Origin: Malachius bipustulatus
Taxonomy: Eukaryota > Arthropoda > Insecta > Coleoptera > Melyridae
Length of the DNA stretch: 64,000 bases
Reading direction: 5' to 3'
Assembly: GCA_910589415.1 (NCBI GenBank)
Contig: OU342631.1
Coordinates: 6,634,001 to 6,698,000, forward strand
Part shown: positions 12,201 to 24,200 of the stretch, in pieces
How positions within the stretch are numbered: the first letter of the stretch is position 1
Layout: each line of letters begins with the position of its first letter
Translations under genes and position numbers: made by a program
The notes under the pieces: model-generated
Databases searched by the model: none
The model's input: the letters and a program-made list of their open reading frames with translations, nothing else
What the model was told of the DNA's origin: nothing

Positions 12201-15200
12201 GAATATAGTTCATGAAGCAAACTCATATTATTTTTCGATTCTCTGTCGTTCCCTAGAGTCAAGTATAGGTAAAACCTGAATCCCCCTGTATAGATAAATA
12301 CTCACAACAAGAGATCAAAATAAAATTAGCATCTTTGAAATTGAAATCTTAAAATTTTTCATTAAGGTACAAGGTATAATGTTAATAAAGTTCAAATTTT
12401 TCTGTTGTAAATTTATGCCAAATATTTATAAATATTAACATTTATGAATAATTTTGATGATAATAAAAAAAAAAATTTGATACATTTTATGACATAGAAT
12501 TTTTGAAGTTATTTAACATTTTGAATAATGGAATATTTTCTCAAAAATCAAAACAAAGGAATCTAAACAGTATACTACTTTAACAGTTAATTTTACATTA
12601 TGTTCGTTAGGTATTTATTCATTTATCAAATTAGGTAGGTACCTGTCTATAAATTGTTTAAAAATTTTTGTGTTTTTCAAAGTCCAAAATATAGCTACCT
12701 ATACAGGGTGATTGATTGAAACGCCACATTAGAAAAAGTTCGACTTCCAAATGATCTAGGAATCTGAATTTGGAACTTAGGCAACATACCTAATAACGAG
12801 TCAAAATGAAATATTACCAAGATGGCAGAACATTAAAAATGGCGAAAGCAATGGCCATCTTTGTTTTTTTAAATGGGACACCCCATATATTATTGCATTT
12901 TCAGATCGTCTGAGAAAATGTAATAACAATGGTGCTTATAGTTGTATTTTAAATTGAGTAGGCATGAGTTATAAACAAGTGAAAATCGTGATTTTCCAAC
13001 TTTAAAGACATTTATCACGAAAACGGCTCAAGATATCAGAAAACGGCTTACATGTCCCTATCTTAACTTTTTATAAGGCATCCAAATATGCAGTTGAAAT
13101 CTTTATACAAGGTGGTGAAAATTGTCAGATTTTTCATCACCCTGTATAAACATTTCAACTCTACAGTAGGATACCAGATGAAAAGTTAAGATAGGGACAT
13201 GTAGCCGTTTTCTGATATCATGAGCCGTTTTCGTGGTAAATGGGTTTAAAGTTGGAAAATCACGATTTTCACTTGTTTATATCTCATGGCCTACTCAATT
13301 TAAAATACAACTATAAGCGCCATTGTTATTACATTTTCTCAGACGATCTGAAAATGCAATAATATATGGGGTGTCCCATTTAAAAAAACAAAGATGGCCG
13401 TTGCTTTCGCCATTTTAAATGTTCTACCATCTTGGTAATATTTCATTTTGACTCGTTATTAGGTATGTTGCCTAAGTTCCAAATTTCAGATTCCTAGATC
13501 ATTTGGAAGTCGAACTTTTTCTAATGTGGCGTTTCAATCAATCACCCTGTATAATTCTATTTAAATTTTGTATATCTGATTTTAAATTGATACAGTTATC
13601 AATATTTTCATTTATGTGACACATTTCTAAAAATTGTCTCTTAAAAAGATTACTTTCTGTTTCTAATATCTTAATATTTTCATAATCCATTTCACAGTTA
13701 AGTAGTATTATTATGTACATGGTTAGCTAAAGTGCATCTATTTGGCCTAAGTCTAGAGTCTAGAGATACAAAGTATCGCCTTAAAACACATCCGACCCCA
13801 TATGAATATTGGCTTATTTATATCAATTCAGGTATTATAGTATGTACTCGTAGTTCGTTTTTTTTTTTTTTTTTTTTTTTGTTATATTTCACATATTTTT
13901 CCGAAGTTTATTCTTCAATATACATTCCTATATTTGGATTAATGTAGCCCTTGCATTTGACTCGGCGCTCTCTATGTAAGGGGTAGCGCACGATATTGAT
14001 GCCCGATGCACGATGCCAATGCGCGACATCAGTTGAAAAAAAGGTCATAACAACCAAACGGCAATCACTACAAATAATAATTTTTATACAAAAACTTCTA
14101 CTATATCTTGGCTTCATTTTGTTCGCTGTATGTGTACAAAAATTTTCACAAATAAAAAAGTTTGTCTGTAGTGAAAATATCAATACACGTTTTACAACAT
14201 GCGCCGTTTGTATTATTTTTGCGAATCAGCTATATATACTTAAGGGCAGCGACATACACCATTAGAAGCGCCCATTTGTCTGCTTTAATTTGATAAAAGA
14301 ATCATTTTAATATCTTGATTACTTTTCAAGATATAGTCATGTAAATGTTCAAAAGTACAATTTTTTAAAATCATAAATTTTTATGTATTTTTCAAATATC
14401 AAAGTCCTGACCTACCCAAAAAGGTGGTAAATAGCCGTTTTGAATGCAATATTATGCAATGAACAAAACCTATTAGGTCTGACCTGGCTATACGTCAAAA
14501 AAAAAATTTAAAAAAGGACTTTTACATTGAATTTATTTCGCTCCACTAAATTCATTATTATTATTATTATTATTATTTCGGGCCCGTAGTTACAACTCGT
14601 GCCGCCAGGTTCGCTACCGGTTTTCAGTCGAAGTTGGACGTATTATAGTCTAGTGTATTTGGTGTAAGCAATACTTAGTTTCTTGTGCTCTTTGAGGTAG
14701 AAACCGTGCTGAACTGTTTCATGCTGTAGAAAAGATATAAACTTAAATCATACAAGAAATTTTTCAGGAATTTCTGTTACAGTTTGGAGAATTATTATAC
14801 AATGAGGGTGTAACGATGAGGGTACGCCTCGTAGGGCCGGTTGCACGAACATGATTAAAAATATTTCAGGCAATTACTGATTTTAAAATGCACACTGTAA
14901 AAATGTGGCAAATATTTTCAATTGTCTTTTTTTTAATTGGTAATTAGGTAACTCTTCTAAAAGGGAGTAGAGTACACTTCCAGCAATATCAGATCAAAGC
15001 TTTGGTAATACAGTTATTGTGGACGTTAGTATTTAGCAACTTCCAGTAGGAAAATTATTACTTTGTTTAATATTAAAGACATTTTCTTAAACATACTCAT
15101 TCTCTGATAAATTAGATTTTTATTTATTTTTACCTGCATCCTCTGTGGCGACTTGGCTGTCCTGGACCTCAACCTCGTCTGCCTGGAAGTGGAAACTGAG

Positions 15201-18200
15201 GGGCGTTCTTCATCGCTGCCAGCATTCGCATTGGCGACTTCCTTAACCGCCTGCGAGATCTGCACCTTAGCCTTGAACGGCTGCGATCCGCGGGTCTTCC
15301 CCTGTTGCTGCACCGTGCCCACTATAACACCCAGCCGTGGATCCATGACCAGCTGGTAGCTCTGACCAGAGGTTGTCTGTTCTCCGCCGCCGCTGCTCGA
15401 GAGGAGGATACTTTGTTGTTGAGAAGGGAGTTGTTTTGGTTGTGGAGTTACGACAGGTGCCGGTGGAGCTGTGATTTAACTCACTTACTAATGTGTACAT
15501 TACATTGTTGAAAATTAATTGGAAAATCAAAAGAATTCCCCATAAATGTGATATTAAAAATTATGTTACGATCTAGTTATGCTGTGCTGTGCAGAAAACA
15601 TTATACTCACGAGGTGGTTCCATTATCTCGAACGCTGAGCTGAGCTGGCTAGAGTGTACGTTGTTGACATTGCTTGCCTTGATCAAGGCTTCAACTTTCT
15701 TCTCCAGCTCGCGTGTCTCCTCGTCATAAAGTCGCTTGCGTTCTATCTGAACTTCCGAAAGTTCCTCCACCCAGCAGTCCAGCTCTAGATTGTGCTCACT
15801 GCTTGGATGAGGTTTGGCGGGCTTACTGGGCGGGGTGGCAGGCTTACTGGGTGTGGTAGGCTTACTCGATGGGGTAGGCTTACTCGATGGGGAAGGCTTA
15901 CTCGACGGGGTGGGCTTACTCGTTGGGGTAGGCTTACTGGCCGAGGTAGGCTTACCGGGTGTGACAGGCTGGCTAGCTGCACTTGAAGAGATGCTTTTCA
16001 GCACTATCACGTCACGATCTACAACGCAGAGGCAATGAGCAATTGTTAAGATTAACATGAGTAATTCCATTGAATTATGTAATATTAAAACTGCATCAAG
16101 TCAACTAAGCATTTCAGAAAGCAAATAATTGCACTATGATTTAAAACAGCTGATGTATCAAGTAAAAAACATAAACAATCAAATCATAAAATAATTTTGA
16201 ATATGTATAGCTACCAAAAATGTGTACTCCAAAGATTAACATTAAATAATAAAATAGAATTACTATTTTACTTGTGGCAATACACTAATAATAAAATTAA
16301 ATATCTTTCAGGTATCAGTTTTACTTGAATAAAGACATACATAATCAATAATAATAAAACCCCAAGAAAAAGTAACACAACTTTCTAATTCACCAATTCT
16401 AAAAATCCTTTTAAAATCCAATAATTAATATTCACCTGTCCCTTGTTGTTTACTTGGATACTTAGTGTGTCTACGCAGAGGTAAAGAAACACTTTTTTCC
16501 TTACCATGTCCATCTGATGACTTCCTGTGGCTGAGTTTATATTTCTTCTTTGGGGGAGAATTTACTTCAACCGCAATGATCTAGGAAAAATCAGTATTGT
16601 TGTATTTTGTGTCGTTACTTTCAATAATATGTCAATTTAATTTTAGTCTGAAGAAAACACAACTTGACAACTTTAAAAGCAGACAGTTACGCTGACTTCT
16701 AGCTTTTATCAACCAAGTAAGAGCTAATAATCACTGATTTTACAGGGTGTTCCTAAATACCAGGTACATACGAAAGGAGATAATTATCGAGCTTATTTTA
16801 TTAAAAATAAAATAAAGTTCATATAAACATAGGTCCGCAACCTCTTTGTTACCGACACTAAAAAAAAGTATTTTCTTTATAGCTCCCATAGTTTTTCAGA
16901 TATTTAGCTCTAATTTGGACACAGGTTACGTTGTAGGGATTAAATCAATGAGAGTGACAAATTGTTGTGAGAATTTACAGGGAGATATTTATTCAGGGGT
17001 CATGCCCCATCTTCTTCTTAACTTTTTTGCAAAGTAACGCTGGTGGATTCTAAAATATAAAATGAGTTTTCTATTTTGTTTCAAATCTTTTTGTTCTCTT
17101 GTAGTTACTTTGTATCTGTGACTGTTAGAGGACTATAGAGAAAAAAAAAATTAAAAACCATTTTCGGTAATTCGCTAGACGATATTGAAATTGTTTAAAT
17201 CGCAAAGCAGGCTTTGGCTGTTTGAATTATCTTGCATGATTCTTTACTGTACACATTCAAAGGATGCAGATGCTGCTTCGCCAATTTTGGTTTTAAAATG
17301 CATTTTACTGACGAAGTCAATTATTCAAGGAATTCTATTACAAAAATTCATAACAACAAAACAACATATTATGGGATCAAGAAAATCCACATGGAATTGT
17401 AGAAACTCATTTTCAAGAAGAGTTCTCATTAAATGTATGGGGTTGTATAATTGGAGATTATTTCATTGGTCCTTTTTTTTCCTGATCGACTTACTGGTCA
17501 GGTATACAGGTATTTTTTGCAACGATAATTGCCTATATTGCTCGAAGATTTACCTGTTGAGAATTCAAATATGGTATATGCACGATGGCACCCTAGCACA
17601 TTTTTCTATTTTGGCTTAGGAGTATTTAAATAAAGTGTGTGAGAACCGGTGGATAGGACAGGATGGACCTCAGTCATGACCCCCTAGGTCCCCTAACTTA
17701 AATTGACCAGATTTCTCCCTATGGGTTTATATCAAATCTCTACAGGGTCTTGCTAAGGTTGGCCACCGGCCATATCTCGGAAACTAATGGGCCTAGAACC
17801 TCAAAATAAAAAATTTCCAGACATAAGTGATCACGAGAAATTCAATGAAAATATTTTCAAGATGGCCGCACTTCCGGAAATACCGGAAGTTGACACCTAC
17901 TTCGTTATTTTAACGGGAACACCCTGTAAAATATTATAATTTTTAAATGTCTGAAGAAATCGAATGCAGGTGGTTTTCACCATTGGAATTTAGATTGAGC
18001 GGTTTATGAGTTATAAACAAATGAAAATTGAAAATTTTCAAATTAAAAGCAGTCTAGAACTAGAACGGCTCAAGATATCTAAAAACGGTTTACATGTCCC
18101 TATCTTAACTTTTCATATAGTATCCTACTATGTGGTTAAAATTTTAATACAGGGTGATGAAAATTATCCGATTCTTCATCACCCTGTATTAAAATTTAAA

Positions 18201-21200
18201 CCACATAGTAGGATACTATGTGAAAAGTTAAGATAGGGACATGTAAACCGTTTTTAGATATCTTGAGCCGTTCTAGTTCTAGACTGCTTTGAAGTTGAAA
18301 ATTTTCGATTTTCACTTGTTTATAACTCCTAAACCGCTCAATCTAAATTCCAATGTTGAAAACCACCTGTATTCGATTTCTTCAGACATTTAAAAATTAT
18401 AATATTTTACAGGGTGTTCCCGTTAAAATAACGAAGTAGGTGTCAACTTCCGGTATTTCCGGAAGTGCGGCCATCTTGAAAATATTTTCATTGAATTGCT
18501 CGTGATCACTTATGTCTGGAAATTTTTTATTTTGAGGTTATAGGCCCATTAGTTTCCGAGATATAGCCGGTGGCCAGCCTTAAGCAGACACCCTGTATAT
18601 TAGTGTATACAACACCAGTGAATACTGTTGATGACTAATGAAATCGATTTACTGTATGCATTTGAAACAGTAAGAAATACTCAGGGCCGGGCGTATTCAA
18701 AAGAGTACAGGCATCAATGAGAAGAGCGGAGGGCATACATAAGGGTTGGAGGAGGTTACTTCCAACAATTTTTGTAATGTAGTTTTCCTTGTTATGGTTG
18801 ATTTTTTTTGCATTGTAATAAAAATAAATCCTACAAAAATCCTACACTTCTGCAAAATGAGGTTCATTCCAGCTTTAGTTTTTGACAGATAGTGCACACT
18901 AATAAAACTATCAAAATTGATGGAAAGGGGAGATTATCTTAATAAAGCCGAAGCCTGCTTTGCGATTAAATTTTTTTTAATATTGTCAAACGAATTAGGA
19001 TAAAAAAATAGTTTTTTTTCTTCAATAAAGGTCAGATACAAAATACTAGAAGAGAACAAAAAGATTTGAAACAAAATAGAAGACTCATTTTATATTCTAG
19101 AATCCACCAGAACCGCACCACAGAAAAGTTCAGGAGAAGAATGGGGCATTATCCCTGAATAAAAAAAACTATTTTTTTTCATTTCAAAACCTGTAGATCA
19201 ATAACGAAGCATTTGAGGACTTATGTATATGTATATGAACATTTCGTCATGAAATAAGCCAAAGAATTACCTCCTTTTGCATGTACCTGGTATTTAGGAA
19301 CAGCCTAAATACATACAATTATTACAAAAAGAAGACGTTTGTTTGAGTTCTAGGGCTCATAGATAATACTGATCTTAAGCCAAAAGCAGACAAAAACAAT
19401 GTTGAAGACATGGATGCCCATTTCGCTCTTATTAGTGCTCATCAGCATGTCATATCAACAATCGCAATTGTCTACTTCTAGCGAAATGGCCATCCATGTC
19501 TTCAACATTGTTTTTGTCTACTTTTGGCTTAAGATCAGTATTATCTATGAGTCCTAGACTAGAACCCAAACAAACGTCTTCTTTTTACTAATATGTACTT
19601 GCTCGAATAACTCTCCACTTTGTTGTTGTAATTATAATTATTACTTTATATAGTTTCAAATAAATTCTATTAAACCACTTTTTCTATCCTGGCTATCTAT
19701 CAGGAACTGAATATCAGTTTTCATATCAATATCAGTGAAATTACAAGCAGCTGTAGGGTAAATAAAGGAATTAAAGTAGGTCGCATGAGTATAAAGTGCA
19801 ATTATTACTAGCCTGTTAAATAGGGTCAGAGTATTCCTCCATCGCCCTAAAATTTGTCTTATTGGCAGTGCCCGAAACTCCTAAAATCAAGAGAGCTTCC
19901 ATCAAAACAACAACAGAGCCACCAGAGTACCAGACAAGCACAGAAACGTGTTTCACCCTATTGGGGCTCATCAGTGTGCTGCATCTGGAGTATCCGGAGG
20001 ATGTTGTCGAATGTCTGAAAGCCCATGGTCTTAAGCAAAACCATTACACGGTTCTCCGTGCGGTTTAAGTCTGAAGAACTAATCGTGAGTTCACTTCACT
20101 GTTGTAGGGTATGCATACAAGGTGTCACACTGGAATAGTACACCCCCATTTTTGCTACTCACTTTTATTTTTTTAGATATCATTTTGAAATTTGGAATGT
20201 GATATAATACTCGATAAAACGCACTTTTTGACAGATAAGTGACAAGTTCTCTACTTCTGTTTTTTTTTTCCGGAAGTGATATCAAACACCTTAAACTATA
20301 CATATAATACGAGAAACTTCGCTCAAAAGTGGTGACAAAATTAACTTGCCATCTTGTGTTTCGGGGCTGATCTAACAATGATTTTAAAAATTACTTTACT
20401 TTACTTCACTCTTAAGGCCCGTTTTCACGATGATAGTTCAGCGTGAGAGTTGCTCTCATGACAGTAACACTCACACAACTTGCCTCTTGTAAACTGGTTG
20501 ATAGCTATCGCGATAGAACTATCGCAATTTCGCAATGTCATGTTCAATGAGATAATTGAGAGCAGCTATCGTGAGAGTGACAGCAACTGTCACCATGGAA
20601 AAAAGGTATCATAGTAATTCTCACATGCACCGTCCAGTACTTATTGGTTCAAAAAATAAAGTGATCAAAACAAGCACATGTTCAACATTAAAAAATTGGC
20701 AAAATTTGACTCAAAGGTGATAATTTTAATGCAAATAAACTTTCCGGAAGAATACGAATGTTTCCCTTGCCAGTGGCAAAAGAGTTTCCCGCATTATAAG
20801 AAGCGCCTGAAGTGAAATGCAGCTGAAGAAGAACTGCTGCCCCTATCAGGACTGAAATTTCAAAGCATCTTACCTTCAAAATGGCTTAAGATAGAGGAGG
20901 AAAACAAAAAGGTTTATATGTCTCTGTCTTAACTTTTCAAGTGTCTATAGTAAAGGCCATGGTTATAATGCATCATTGCCTCTCATAGTTGCCGCTAATG
21001 TCGTACTTCTGGGGCACGCGTCCAGGAGCGTACGCTCTTCATTTTGAAAATTATTAAATTCATTGCTCTTCTGTAACGTTTTGTACCTCCGCAGACTGCT
21101 CCTGATTTAATCTCGTTCATAAGTGAGGATTGCACAACATGCGACAGCACAGTAGAGTTTATAAATTCATACATTATTACAAATATTCAGATAATTATTT

Positions 21201-24200
21201 GTAATGACCTACAGGGGGGGTCTGTAGATCAGGTGAGAAAGTAAAGAATTTTCGTATTAGCATCTAACATATTATAAAATATACGTATTGGAAATATATC
21301 CTAATAACAGAAGGATAGAAGTTGAATTCAGTAGGGATGTAAATGACAACAATTCAGCACTGGTTACAGCGCAATCAATGAAAACAACAACGAATTTTAG
21401 TCAATAATCTGAGGAGTGGTCGATATTCCAGCTTAATAACTGACGGTCAAAACAGGCATCACAAAGGGGATGTATCAGCAATCACTTGCTTGATCAGATC
21501 CTTCACATGCCGGAAACATGCAACAGTCTAACCGGTCAAAATTCACTGTAACCGACCAAGCCAGGCTGGAAGGATTTAAATACGATTTCAATAAACGCGT
21601 ATAGGAAAATGGCGCAGGAGTGGGTGTGTTTTAGTATAAATACGACTGCTCCGATCTAGGAGGACACTTTTTTCCTATCCTTCAGAGAGGTATCGAGGTG
21701 ACTGTTCGCAGAGGTGCTCTATTTCTTAATCCTTCCACTAGACTGCCTTGAGGGTATTCTAATATTAGAAAATAGGCAACACTGTTCTAGGAGCCATCTC
21801 AAGAATCGACAGATTCACCCGGTGTGTTACGTCAGGGTATCGAATACTGCCATTGACCCAGACAAGGCAATAAAATAGATCACTTGAGAGTCTGGTAAAC
21901 AAAAATCAACCTAACGGTTTTCGATCTTTCGGAAAGAAATAAAATGTCAGGTACCAATGTAAAAAAAGGTTATAACTGGTAAAAAAGGGATAAAGAAAAG
22001 ATACGATTGAAACTAGTAATCCTCAAATACAAAACAAATTCTTACATAGTTGATCGATGCAAATTATTTACAAAATTAAATTAAATCAAACCAAAGTGGG
22101 TACTGAAGGAAGTGGAAACGAGTTAATTAGTACGAAATATGAATGAAAGCTAACTCTTTTCCCCTTTCTTTATTTCTATCTTTGAACAATCAACTGCGAC
22201 AAAGGAACAGGAAAACCGGCGAATCTTTCAAGGCAATGTTTGTGTTTTGGCCTGCTTCATGTAGGCCTGGCATACTTCATAAAAGAACTGCATAGGGGTT
22301 ACTTTATGTAGCCGCGGCATAGCGTTGACGGTCCACCACTTTTCTAGACGATCACAGATGATTTCTTTAATTAAAATTAAGTATAAGTATGACTTATTAT
22401 TTATTGATTATTTTTACTAAATGAATGTAATGCTTTGACGCGGACATTCCTTCTGTTCAAAGATCAACCTTTACACCACAGAATAATTGGTAGATGCGGG
22501 ATTTGAATTTTCAACTGACAGGTACTCTGTTGTAGTAGCAATAACTGACGTTGCTTTGGTAACCAAACATTGATAATTAAATAATAAGGGTCACATCATT
22601 TTTCTTTCATCATCAGCTTTTCTTTGATGTTTTTTTTTTGTTAGGGTATTTTGTTTTGTGTTATTTGTTTAGGTTTATTAGTGTCGGTATATTATATTAG
22701 TGCCTTTGGTTTGTTTGTTTGTTTTTTTTTGTAATTATGAACCACACCATAGGGAACATAGTGTTCCTCCTTGCTGGGTAAAAAAAAGAAGGCTGCTGTT
22801 TGATTAATTGTTTGTTCTCTGCGATCTCTGGTAAAATGTTAAGAATGAATATTAAATTGTAACATATTATGTGGTGTAAATAAATAAAATAAAAAATAAT
22901 ATCATTTATTAAGGCTGTGACGGTTAATCGGTTAACCGACTAACCGTTTGTAATCACTATAACCGTTTAGTATTTTTTACTACCGGTTAACCGTTTTACA
23001 GTCTGCTAGATCTATTTTTAATTTATTTTTTACAAAATCGACAAATCGGAACAGTTTGTCCGAAAAAGAATTAGGAGAAACACCAAGAGGTTCTTTCTCC
23101 CCTGATATTTCAAGAAAATGAAATGACCATGGATTTAGTGGCCGAGTTAACTCCACAGCAGATGCAATATAGCAACGGTCATTTATAACCGACAGATTCT
23201 TATAGCTGAAAGCTGAAACGTCGATGCTCCATCGCCGATTATCCGATTAATGAATCGCAACTGAAGGGGGAAAAACCTAACAATGACCAAGTGACACTTC
23301 CACTAAGTTCTAATCAGTTTCTGGTTTCTTGTTAGCTCTATGTGAAAAAATTTACTTATAAAATTTCAAAATCACATTTATGTGTTTTTCACAATACATG
23401 TTTTCTACTTAATCTTACACTTAGTCCCCTTTGCTTTCTGGTTTTCAGTTTTTTTTGGCAAAGGCTACAAGACTTTTTACATCGGTAATGAATAATTTTA
23501 CCAATGTCATTTATTTAAAACACATTAGAGTGAAAACAAGTGAGAATAACACCATTTACTGCATAAAAGCTACAAATAATGAAATAATGTGTCACGTTAC
23601 GACGTTATAATGAAATGAAAGTCACATATGTCGATCTTCATCAAACTTCAAAATATAACTCTGGGGTTATATTTTGAATTTTCTGACAGCTGATTGGTCT
23701 AATGCTCAAACCATATGAATGCTACGAATTTTAAACCAATCACATGTTCCAATATACAGGCTGATCAGTAACTTGCGCACTCAGAGCATGCTGCGGTAAA
23801 CTTCACTTTTTAAGAGTGGTAAATTTTCCAACTGCAGTGTAGTAAGTTCTTTTCTTCCAAAGATATGACCATTTTTGTAATAAAAAAGGTGGCAACACTG
23901 CACTGAACATGTGAATAAGTTCGGGTTAGATGGTATTGTTATTATTTTTATTTCCATAGCAATGAAGGCATTTGATTATTTTATATTCTAAGTTGCGTTT
24001 AGGCGGTTGCCAAACTTCAAATTTCGTTCAGATTTAGGTATGGTATCAATTTCCAACATTCTCAATTCCTCTGTAAAGAGGTTATGTGAAAAAAAAATTG
24101 ATGAATTATATGGTATCCGTTCCATACCTTACAGTAACCTGAATTTTTCATTAATTTTTATCACGGTTATTGAAAAAATTACCTTTAAATTCGGATTAAG

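Larger units (their letters stand above)
11135..14546. mobile_element. TA-flanked transposon inserted upstream of the THAP start
   Basis: Ends GTGGAGCGAAAT and ATTTCGCTCCAC, each flanked by TA. Subterminal regions of about 150 bp are diverged inverted repeats, including GACCTTTTTCCGTAGGTCAGG near 11250 and its counterpart near 14410. No intact transposase is seen. A family B foldback (12704-13549) and a poly-T tract lie inside. Its insertion separated the THAP start codon from the right terminal repeat of the P-like element. Confidence 0.75.
7887..14661 (-). mobile_element. P-element-like transposon in intron 4, with later insertions
   Basis: Terminal inverted repeats of 31 bp at 7887-7917 and 14631-14661 agree at 29 of 31 positions and begin CAAATACAYTAGACTATAAT. 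They are flanked by the 7-bp direct repeat GTGTAAG (7880-7886, 14662-14668). An inner inverted pair, CACGAGTTGTAAC, lies at 7972-7984 and 14589-14601, recalling the subterminal repeats of P elements. P elements also have 31-bp ends but make 8-bp target duplications. The only gene in it is a THAP-domain gene on the minus strand. Removing the inserted elements (8428-8666, 9154-9637, 11135-14546) leaves about 2.6 kb, a normal size for such a transposon. Confidence 0.82.
16743..19308 (+). mobile_element. Mariner-like element with long inverted ends, in intron 1, interrupted
   Basis: Left end TA|CAGGGTGTTCCTAAATACCA; the right end complements it (TGGTATTTAGGAACAGCC). Arms continue inward (AGAACAAAAAGATTTGAAAC near 19050 pairs with the segment near 17080). 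The interior carries a plus-strand transposase remnant, and the family A foldback 17743-18595 sits in it. Confidence 0.82.

Noticed and set aside
15785..16038. Long open frames in other frames and on the plus strand over exon 3
   Set aside because: They arise from the 18-nt periodicity of the coding repeat.
20688..20879. 63-residue minus-strand frame ending in an ATG-led protein-like stretch
   Set aside because: Looks somewhat protein-like but I could not assign it to any family; left inside the intron description only.
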